Positions 55,275 through 64,000 of a stretch of DNA of 64,000 nucleotides are shown here, in pieces; within the stretch, counting starts at the first letter, position 1; every line of letters begins with the position of its first letter. Source of the stretch: Heliopora coerulea (lineage: Eukaryota > Cnidaria > Anthozoa > Scleralcyonacea > Helioporidae); the NCBI GenBank assembly GCA_030142905.1, contig JASJOG010000015.1, forward strand, positions 1,183,001 to 1,247,000, written 5' to 3'. The translations under genes and the position numbers were made by a program. The notes beneath the pieces were generated by a model. That model made no database searches. It had not been told where the DNA came from and saw nothing but the letters and a program-made list of their open reading frames with translations.

Positions 55275-58200
55275 GTGATGACGATGAGCAGTGACGATGA
55301 AGTCGAGTATACAAATGCCAGAGCTAAACTTCTGCCGACGAACAATGAGCACAGACAGAAATTACACGAAGAGCTGGAAAAATTCACTTTTCCTCGCTCC
55401 GATAGTGAAGGCAGTCGCGAGGAAAATCTCGAAATGAGGTATTTAAACCATTCTTGTTGACGGTAATAATTGAATTACAATAATTTTAAGTTTGGTGGCG
55501 GAGACTAACTTTTGGTTTCCCTGCCTCAATAAATAAATTAGCAGACAAACTTCAAATTCCTAAAAATTTGATGTATATGCATAATCAACTGAAATTCCTC
55601 CTCAGGATTAGCCATATATTGAAGAGAAATAATTGACTTTAATTTAACCCAATGTTTAATAATAATTAATAACAACTACAAGGGCAACAGCTGTTACATT
55701 AGCTAGCATTGATTACAGGGGTTCAGAAACTCTTTCTGGTTTTCTTTTTTCTTTTAAGTTTAACAGGAAAAGTTCACCAAAGTCCTAGTGAACACAATGT
55801 TGGAATTGAAAATGACAAAGTTGGACCTCGTGGTAACACATCAAGGTCATGTTTCTTGTACAAGTTTCCCAAACGTTTCATTGTTCTCATACTGTTGGCT
55901 TTTGGAAATTTTAATATGTACTGTGTAAGAATGTGCCTTAGTGTGACTATTGTTGCAATGACTCATGCAGAAGAAAATAACAGCAAAGGAAAAATGGCTC
56001 ATTTTTCCAAGGTAAATCAAGTTAATTGCTCACATATGCTGAGGACATGGTATGGTATGGTAATTTTTATTTAAACACAAGATCACTTCATTACAATGTT
56101 CTTCCAGTGATTCGTGTATTAACTAACGTGTATTAACTGTATACAAAACTACACTAAATATTTAACTATATTTAACTGTAAAAACTAACTATATTTAACT
56201 ATAAACTAATTTAACTATAAAAGTTCTTTAAAGGTTCTCAGACTGTGTTGCCTTTTAAGATCATTTGAAAGACCATTCCAGAGAACTTCCCCTTTATAAA
56301 GGAAGCTGTTCTTCCCAGCTTCTGTATTTGGTCTTGCTACATAGATATTAACATCCGAATGTCGATGGGAGATGGAAGTTATTGAGGAGAGGTTGGATTG
56401 CTGATGTGGAGCTTTCATCCTGCAAGGTGACAGCTGTACATTTATCTGTCATGCTGCACATTAGCCCATGTCTGTTTAAAACTAATGACTAACTATGGCA
56501 GAATCTGTTGCAATTTTTCTTAACTAATTAATTCAATTTTTTTCTTAGACACCTGAATTTCATTGGGATAAAGAATTTCAAGGTTTTTATCTTTTCATGT
56601 TATCTTTTGAGTATTTAGTTAACAAGATTCACATGGATTTGTACAAATTGATTATACCTTTAAATTTAGTTTTGATGTAGTTTAATGTACTTTTCTCTAA
56701 CTGCCCTTATGGTGGGTGAGTGTGGTGGATGGAGGCTCATAGAGGGATGGAAATCAAGCCTGGTAATTGCCATTTCACAGTCAATACCACATATATGCAT
56801 TTTAGGATGAAATTTTAGGAATCATGTTGAGTTGCATACAGCCTTCTAGGAAATTACAACTTACAAAATTTAAAGTCTTCATCTCTCATAAATTACCATG
56901 AGAGGGTATAGGAGACAGAAGGCAACAGTTTTTAGAGAGAGGATGTTGTTCTGCCAACAGAGTTACGGCGACTGTTGCGGAGTACAAGGACACGATTTCT
57001 GCATGTATAATGACGACAGTGAAGAGAAAAAAATATTCAAGGAACATACTGTCAAAATTCTTCGAGGCTCAGCTGGGAGATCGCTACACAAGATATGCAG
57101 GGTCGCAGGTTCGATTTCTAGCCGAAAACCGTAGAATTGGCATTTTTCGTAACTGGTCGCAGTCTGGCTTGACCAGAACAAATATTGAAGTTTAAAAGTG
57201 GACGAAACGACTTTGAATGGTCGACGAAACGAGTGAGGGCGATTCAACCGTAAATCGTAATCCTGGTGCTAGATTTATGGTGGGACGCATAACCCCTGGA
57301 TCCTCACACATTTTCATACAGAAAATACGCGTAAATTTTGTCTTCGGCGAATTTTTAAGCAAAAATACTGAGCATTTAGTTTAAGAACTTGTTTAGACTT
57401 CAAAGACAAAAAATGCTTAACTCAGTCGAGTTGGAAAAACAAGCGATATATATTAGTTATGCCGGGGTAACAGAGTTAACAAAGAAATCGATATTTAAGG
57501 GTTCAATTACGCAATATCTCCTTTTACGTTACTCCTTACGCTGGAATTTCTAGAGAAGCTCTGTAATGCTGTGTATTGTCTGATACGTCTTTGAGTCCAG
57601 AAGTCCTTTTTCTAAACTGAACAAAATCTTCTCAATGATTCATAATTAAGTATAAAAGGCACTTTGAAACCATAAAGTTAACGTTGCTCTTACTGTGGTG
57701 TGTTCGTCCACGAGCACTTTAAGTTTACGTATGTTTTTACTTTTTTTTACCTAAATATTTTCCCTCAAGGTATAATTTTATCATCATTGTACTGGGGATA
57801 TACGACAATGCAAATACCTGCTGGACTTTTATCGTTTAAATTTGGAGGAACCTTTTTAGTTGGATTTGCAGTTTTTGGTTCATCTGTTTTAACTCTGGTA
57901 ACACCTTTCATCGTTCGCCAAAACGTACATGCGTTCATCGTTTTACGCATTTTGGAAGGAGCATTTCTTGTAAGTATAGTACGAAAAAACGAGTTGTCCA
58001 AATGTCATGGAAGTGGGAGAGATCATGACTGAAACGGAATTGAAAGAGTTCACGGACCTTGTCCTTCGATTGACTGTGATAGATTACAACAACAGACCAC
58101 TTCGCTAATCCTAGTCTTAGCTCGCTCAGGGGGCGAACGGTAGCTTAAGCACGCGACTTGAAATTGTAATTTTGTCCGGTTTCCTGTTGAATGGACTCAT

Positions 58201-61200
58201 AGATCTTCCCGTAATACACGAGGACTTTGACATTGGCGAAGCGGTCTGTTAGTGGGTGTTAACTTAGGAGTTTATCCAGGAATTCCGTATGGGAATCGAA
58301 TATGTTTTCCTCCCATCTTCATATAATCTACTGTCTTCCATTTAGGGTTTGGTTGGTGCTTCAGGTTATACAATTGTGAGCAAGTGGGCTCCAATTTATG
58401 AAAGAAGTATTTTTCAGACTGTTAGTTTCTCAGGTTAGCAGTTACAAAGACTATAACATAGTTTATACTGTTATTTTTCGACATTGAGAAAAAGAAAATG
58501 TTGATCTTAAGATTACTTCGCGAGGAAAGCTGATATTGCATTCATCGACGCAGCAGAACGTAAATTTAAGTATATATTCATAGGATGTTGGTTGAAGTTT
58601 CCACCTTCAATTTTTGAATTAGCTATAAGATGAAGGAGTTGGACTTTGTATATGCTTTTTTCGCAAAGTTAGGCAATATAACTTTCAAAACCATAGTTCC
58701 CCCCACAGAAATCAAAATGTGATGACAGACAACTCTCTGAAATGTGGTCGTCGTTCCCCGGTTTTAAAACTGCCCTTTAAAATGGTTACCCTCAGTAGTT
58801 CAATATTTTTCTTTTCCCATTACAGGCTTGCTGGCAGGAACTGTGTTTGCTAACTCACTAAGTGGTGTCCTTGCTGCGAGCGCATGGGGCTGGCCCTCAG
58901 TGTTTTATTTTTTTGGTAGGTCAATCACAACCTTTTGGCATTTATTAGCGTTAGTTATTTTTGGAACACATTGATTTGTAGCGTGTGTTTGTATTCATGA
59001 TACACTCTACAATCTTTCTTGTATTGAACGGGACGTTCAGCGAGATTTTATGACAATCTCAGCCCGGCTGACTGACACAACATCGCTCATTTTGCGTATG
59101 ACCGATGATTTTTATAAAGAGCTGTCGACCTGCTTGTTTATATAGGTTTCTTAGGTGTTCTATGGTATCTTTTCTGGATTTATTTTGTGTACGAAGAGCC
59201 TAGCGATCACCCCAACATAACCGAGGACGAGTTAAAATTGATTGGAAAACATTGGAATTCAAAAGAAAAAGTATGTTGTTGCAAATTGTTTCGTTTTTCG
59301 TCGTTACCCAAGAACATCGTGAACATGACGTGAATACTTGTTTACCTCCAGACTTTATTTCTTTCGATTCATCACGCGAACCATTCAAAAGAAACGTTGA
59401 TGGTGATCATTATAACTGGTTTGAGGTCGTATGGTGTGGTGTGATTTGGTTCGGTGAAATGAAGTGTGATGTACAGTGACAGTACTGTTTAACATGGTAC
59501 AGCACGGTAAAGTACAGTATGGTATCGAGACCTATCGAGCAGTGCAGTACTATATTGTGCGTTGTGATGCAGTGGGATATAGTCCAGTCCTTACTGGGCA
59601 GCTCAGTTGAATGTAGTGCTATGCACTGCAGTGCTGTTTAGCGCAGTGCTCAGAGTTGCTGTGGTCCAAAATGTGCTATAATCTAGTCCAGTAACACTAA
59701 TAGTGGGAGGCAGTGTGGTCTGATTTAGTATAAACAGTAGGCATTATGCATGATAATGTAACACTTAGTTGTTACCACTGAACCTTGGTTTGGCATCAAA
59801 AAAGTGACAATGTGGGGCCCAAGAGGCCTTGGTGCTGATAACAAAGGTGTTATACCATCATGCACCAGAGCTATTGATTCAGATGGCTCAGTTATTTTGG
59901 TTTCTATTTTTAAAGCTTTCTTTTAGACACATTCCGTGGAGGTACATTCTAACGTCGTTTCCAGTTTGGGCTCTTATTATCAGTAATTTTACGGATTGTT
60001 GGGGTTTCTACACGTTCATAATGTCTTTTCCGAGCTATCTGAGTGACGTGTTGAACTACGACATTGCTAAAGTTAGTATTATGGTGATGTTCATTATTTT
60101 ACAATTTTATAAACAGTAATGAAATTGTATGACTACCAGAATCGATGACATCGCCTTTGACATTGTTGTGAACGTCACTATTACATTAATGAGCGCTATT
60201 TCCAATTGTTTTTTTTTATTACTTTTGCCATTACTGTTACCATAACCATCGCTGTAACTGTTGCCATAATGGTTACCATTTCAGTTATAACCAGTGCCAT
60301 TTCCCCTGACATTGATACATGTACAATTGCCGTCACTTTCACTGTTAGCAGACTTACCTCAACCACTGCCACTGTCATTGTCACTACCACTGTTGCCGTC
60401 ATTGTTATTGTCATGATCACTGTCACTGTCACTGCGAGAACTACTACCACTGTCATAGCCATTGTCACTGCCACTGTTACTGCTACTCTCACTATACCTG
60501 ACATTGCACTGGGATTTTCACGACTGGTATTATTAATCGTTTTAATAACCGCATGTCCTATTTTAACATCCTTTTCAGGTAGGTTTTGCCAGCTCTTTGC
60601 CATACGCCATTTGTTGTATTATGTCTCCACTCTGGGGTTTCATTGTTGATACTCTGCGGAGTAAGAAACGTATTACCACACTCTTTGCACGGAAACTGTC
60701 ATCTTTTATAGGTACAGTAAAAATGTTAACGTTATTTCACAACGTCTTTGAGTATAGAACTTACGTTCCGGAGCGACATGAAATGATTTGCGTCTTATGA
60801 ACTTACTTTGTCAAGCTCAACCTTGCCTGTTAATACCGCTAGAAAGCGAACTTTGCTGCCTTTATCACACTGACTTCAATATTCTTTGTAAACAGGAAGT
60901 GGGGTGAGTGCCCTGTTCATTATCGGCATTGGTTACTCAACAACTCGACTTTCTGCATTAGCTATGGTCACTGCTGCGATTTCAATCTCTTCATTCGCCT
61001 GTTCTGGCCCTGCAGTCAACACTGTTGAAATCGCACCGAAATACTCTGGTATCCTAATGGGGATCGTAAACTTCGCCTGCAATATTACTGGTTTTATTTG
61101 TCCAGTAGTTGTTGGTGCTCTTACGAATCACGGGGTAGGTACAATATTAAGTTGCATTTTATTACCTGACTGGTCCTTTGATCAGCGGTGACACTAGGAG

Positions 61201-61731
61201 AGCAAGAGGGCCAAGCGTCCCCAATCTGAACTTCATGCACAGAATTATTTACGACAATTTGGGTGCAATGCTCTTCTGGCATCTTCGTTGCAAAAAAGGT
61301 AAGGTAAGTACTGTGTTAATGTTAAGCAGAATATATTATGAGTTGAATGCTGATCAATAATCATAAATATAATAAAAGCATAAGTAAATGATTTTTGGAA
61401 AGTGTATAGCGAATTCGCCGGTATCGGACCCACGTTTTGTGCCCATTCGAGATCTTTCGTGCCCGTCGGTCCGAAAATTGTGTCAATTCATTTCTTCGCG
61501 CTACCTTTGCAAACGAGAAGTTTGCTTGCAATTCTGAGGTAGCAAGGGAGTGCAAATGCATGTGTTGTTTTTGTAATGAAGAAGTTTGCTGAGGTGCCAT
61601 TATTTCCATTTCAGGATCCCCATCATCAGTGGCGCGTCGTTTTCTTCATCACTGCTAGTATAAACGTTTTTGGAATGTTGGTGTACTGTTGCTTAGCTTC
61701 AGCAGAGAAGCAAGCTTGGGCAGAGCATTAA
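55275..61731 (+). CDS. Gene D: SLC17-family (sialin/VGLUT-like) anion transporter
   Basis: Twelve exons: 55275-55438, 55759-56011, 56549-56582, 57770-57969, 58346-58433, 58826-58915, 59146-59270, 59847-59890, 59927-60071, 60579-60711, 60896-61134, 61615-61731. They give about 543 residues, with the 12-helix major facilitator pattern. SLC17 hallmarks are the first helix with YCVRMCLSVTIVAMTHA (arginine near 112), the loop PEFHWDKEFQG, SSLYWGYTTMQIPAGLL, SFPVWALIISNFTDCWGFYT, and NTVEIAPKYSGILMGIVNF. The acidic N-terminus and the C-terminus (EKQAWAEH) should be cytoplasmic. Members carry organic anions or phosphate, often with protons or sodium; the substrate cannot be read here. Exon 59847-59890 is weak (poor polypyrimidine tract, GTTATT donor) but is needed for the frame. 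The start could be any of three near-adjacent ATGs. Confidence 0.88.
56090..56430 (-). mobile_element. LINE retrotransposon 3'-end fragment
   Basis: On the minus strand 56418-56215 encodes the C-terminal signature that follows the reverse transcriptase in many non-LTR elements: NIYVARPNTEAGKNSFLYKG followed by EVLWNGLSNDLKR...LRTFKELL and a stop. An AACTATATTT-type repeated 3' tail lies just beyond (56150-56214). It is 5'-truncated, as is common, and sits in intron 2 of gene D in antisense. Confidence 0.75.
57061..57127 (+). repeat. tRNA-derived sequence (SINE head or tRNA pseudogene)
   Basis: GGCTCAGCTGGGAGATCGC (A-box region) and GCAGGTTCGATTTCTAGCC (B box and T-arm) sit about 45 bases apart, as in a tRNA. 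The acceptor stem is not clear. It lies in the long intron 3 of gene D. Confidence 0.5.
59400..59720 (+). repeat. Degenerate GTGCAGTACAGT-type repeat
   Basis: Many diverged copies of CAGTGCAGTAC- and GTACAGTA-like units fill this intron stretch. Confidence 0.65.
60205..60515 (+). repeat. CACTGTCACTGTTGCCATT-type repeat
   Basis: Imperfect six-base units (ACTGTC, ACCATT, GCCACT) over about 310 bases in the intron before exon 60579-60711. Val/Thr-rich frames through it are artefacts. Confidence 0.9.
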
Positions 61732-61895
61732 CTTAGCAGAGTGTATAACTCTATGTGTATATGACTCCGGATCCCCCTACGTGCCACAACCCTTCAGCTA
61801 GGTTTTATTTCTTATGATTTTAAATGAAGGAATGTCAAGGAATGGACCTCTACAGCTTCGCTGCTGCTTGTCCCATATCGAGTCACGAGACTGTC

Positions 61896-61901
61896 AATAA
61901 A
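61896..61901 (+). terminator. Candidate polyadenylation signal of gene D
   Basis: AATAAA 165 bases after the stop codon. Confidence 0.5.
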
Positions 61902-62441
61902 CCACCCAGTAAAGGAGTAAAGAAATGGTGACACTGAGAGTTATCGAAATGCGAAGCTGTAGAGGTCTACTATCAACCTCGCACGGCACCCGTGCCAAAA
62001 GATACGGAGCTGCTCTGCGATAGTTCAACATTTAAAATGGCTGGAACAAATTTCCTAAGGGAAAGGTAGTTGAAAATTGGTTGTATTTTGCACATTTTTC
62101 CAAATTGAACCCATTTCCTTACCGCGAGAGACCATATGGCCACCTTAGTTACGAGTAATAATGCAAAGGAATCTGAGCGTGATGGCATCCAACTTGCTAA
62201 CTAATCTATTTTTTTAGTCTTTTTATTTAACGCACTCCACAATTTTATTAGTCACTGTTACTAGTAAATTTAGTGACTATTACTTCTAAGAAATATTTCG
62301 AGGATTAAACAATACAGGTTTTTAACGAAATGTCGGTCTGAGGTCAGCGAAAAGAGTTCTGTATTTTTACTTTCTTGTTGCTGTATCTTCCTGGTTCACG
62401 TTCCTGTAGGTATGGCAAAAGAACGAATGAGTGAACTCATT

Positions 62442-62740
62442 GAGGGGTGCTGGTGGCACAGTGGTAGTGCACATGTCTCTCACCACTGTGACTAGGGTTC
62501 GATTCCGGCTCCGTACAGGTATCTGATTAAAGTTACCTTGGTCACATGTGAGAAGAGTGTTGTCCAGTTTGTCTCTACCAAACATCGCAGGTTTTCTCCT
62601 GTTTCCTCCTGTCGTAAAACTGCACTCATGAGGGGTGGTACTTACTGGAGCTTTAGGGAAAGCAGCTCAGGTAGCTGATAGGGTTATCCAGTATAAATAA
62701 GAAATAAAGACACTTTACTTCACTTTACTATACTTCACTC
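62442..62740 (+). mobile_element. tRNA-derived SINE
   Basis: The head has a pol III A box (TGGCACAGTGG, 62453-62463) and B box (GGTTCGATTCC, 62496-62506). The body contains GGTTTTCTCC...GTTTCCTCC, a segment common in marine-invertebrate SINEs. It ends in AAATAAG and a CACTTTACTT-type short repeat. It has no coding capacity and was mobilised by a partner LINE. Confidence 0.85.
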
Positions 62741-63395
62741 AAAGGGGATCCAAGCATATAGCTATCTCAAAAAAAGAGTTCATATTAGAAACCTGAAAAA
62801 GGTTAACAAAATTTTCATCCAAATTTAGGTGCGCTTCTTCCTTCAGGCCAAATGTAAAAGTTTTTTTCAAACTCTAAGACTACAGCACATCACTGCATGT
62901 CACACATTCAGCTCCAAGGAGTTTAATTCACATTTAAGTTTTTCGATTATTGAACGTTAATATGTATCAATCCACTTGTTTTACACGAAGTAAATGGTTT
63001 CGAGTTGGTAAAATGAACGACGGTTTGGTCACAACAAGTGTCTATTTTCAGAAACTAGTTTAACGAGACTCATAATTTGTGTCTTACTTTGATACGCCTG
63101 CATTGTTTAAAACAAAAAATGCGCTACGAACGTTTTATCACGTCTGGTAACATCCTGTGCAAGCGAACTCACCGGATGAAACCAACTGATTTGTACGGCA
63201 TCATATCTATCGATTTAATTTCTTTCCATTTAATCCCACAACATAGCGTCCAACTGACGGTTTTCTGGTATAATTGTATGAGCATGTCGAAAATTGAACG
63301 GCTCGGGGAAGAATAGTGGCAAACCATTTGCGACGACATATGTAAACTGATCACCAAGGCTGGTTCAGCGTAGGCAGCGGCGCAACAACACAACA

Positions 63396-63594
63396 CCAAG
63401 GGAGGGATTCTCGCTTGCCACAATCTGAAACAGAGAAAAATATTCTATCCTCGACGTTTCGAGCAAAGGCCCTTCGTCTGGAGAGTTAGTAGAGGATAGA
63501 ATATTTAGGATAGAATAGAGGATAGAATATAAACGTCGAGGATAGAATATTTTTATCTGTTTCAGATTGTGGCAAGCGAGAATCCCTCCCTTGG
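63396..63594. mobile_element. Foldback element sharing the CGACGTTTCGAGC core
   Basis: Two 64-base arms (63396-63459, 63531-63594) are inverted repeats with one mismatch, from CCAAGGGAGGGATTCTCGC to CTCGACGTTT. The loop holds CGAGCAAAGGCCCTTCGTC and three AGGATAGAATA units. The core equals that of 23441-23625. Confidence 0.9.
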
Positions 63595-63848
63595 TATAAG
63601 TAAACTGATTTTGATTACAGTATTTCAAGACCGTTGAACATGCGCAGCCAATCAGGGATTATCGATGCTGTGCCCCTAACATCGGACTTACACCCATCAG
63701 TATGTATTTATTAACTCTTCACAATCGTATTTCTTTGGCGAGTTAAATCTGCTTGCGCTAGCCAGAGCAAAAAATAAAAAAGACCTACCCGGACAGAAAG
63801 GATATAAAGTTTCGTTGGTAGGTCTATGTTTCGATAGCCTGCGGACTA

Positions 63849-63885
63849 ATGATTCGACTGAGAGAGAGAGAGAGAGAGAGAGAAG
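63849..63885 (+). repeat. (GA)n microsatellite
   Basis: GAGAGAGA run of about 30 bases. Confidence 0.9.
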
Positions 63886-63946
63886 AAAAGTTACGTTGCA
63901 CTTCATGCTGCAGGAACTCTTTCCTGGCGAGGTAAGACTGTTATCT

Positions 63947-63990
63947 TATTCATGCTAAGGCCAGACGATTTTACTCGTCAAGAGGAGAGC
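63947..63990 (+). repeat. Dispersed repeat, CCAGACGATTTTACTCGTCAA core
   Basis: Same family as 39978-40018; cut close to the window end. Confidence 0.65.
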
Positions 63991-64000
63991 TTCCGCAGTG

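Noticed and set aside
60196..60649. Val/Thr-rich frames of about 140 codons on both strands
   Set aside because: Translations of the six-base repeat in a gene D intron.

Overview
The window reads as nuclear DNA of an anthozoan cnidarian, most likely a stony coral. The base composition is AT-rich, and genes are split into short exons with GT..AG borders. The genes include FGFR-type receptors, an SLC17-type transporter and a multi-pass membrane protein I do not recognise. The repeats (tRNA-derived SINEs, foldback palindromes, TTA-flanked MITEs, hammerhead-like RNA motifs) are of kinds known from coral genomes. I cannot name the species from sequence alone.

Layout. (1) Positions 1-4,418, minus strand: the 3'-running part of FGFR-like gene A, with Ig domains D1, D2 and D3, a 33-nt linker microexon and a transmembrane exon cut by the window edge. 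(2) 4,860-26,138: about 21 kb with no convincing gene, holding foldback elements, a TTA-flanked MITE and short tandem repeats. (3) 26,139-32,268, plus strand: gene B1, with a signal-peptide exon and four FGFR-type Ig domains in the order D3', D1, linker, D2, D3. Its 4.2-kb core is an inverted copy of gene A. It seems to end in a degenerate microexon that gives a stop codon, just before AATAAA. (4) 32,569-40,625: no convincing gene. (5) 40,626-50,550, plus strand: gene B2, a complete FGFR-type receptor tyrosine kinase of 14 exons and about 877 residues. Almost every intron carries a different simple repeat. B1 and B2 share splice phase 1 and strand, so a single seven-Ig gene cannot be excluded. 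(6) 52,440-53,110: a cluster of palindromes and hammerhead-ribozyme-like motifs. (7) 53,183-54,301, minus strand: gene C, a single-exon multi-pass membrane protein of 372 residues. (8) 55,275-61,731, plus strand: gene D, an SLC17 anion transporter of about 543 residues in 12 exons, divergent from gene C across about 1 kb. (9) 61,732-64,000: a tRNA-derived SINE, another foldback element and dispersed repeats.

How the genes fit together. A, B1 and B2 form one FGF-receptor family cluster. B2 has an intact kinase and should signal. B1, if it ends where I think, would be a secreted four-Ig ectodomain that could bind FGFs as a decoy. A is membrane-anchored, but its cytoplasmic part lies outside the window. 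The B1 and A ectodomains came from one segmental inverted duplication plus smaller direct duplications, and the steps can be read from shared introns, one MITE empty site and a later hAT-like insertion. Genes C and D are unrelated neighbours that may share a bidirectional promoter region.
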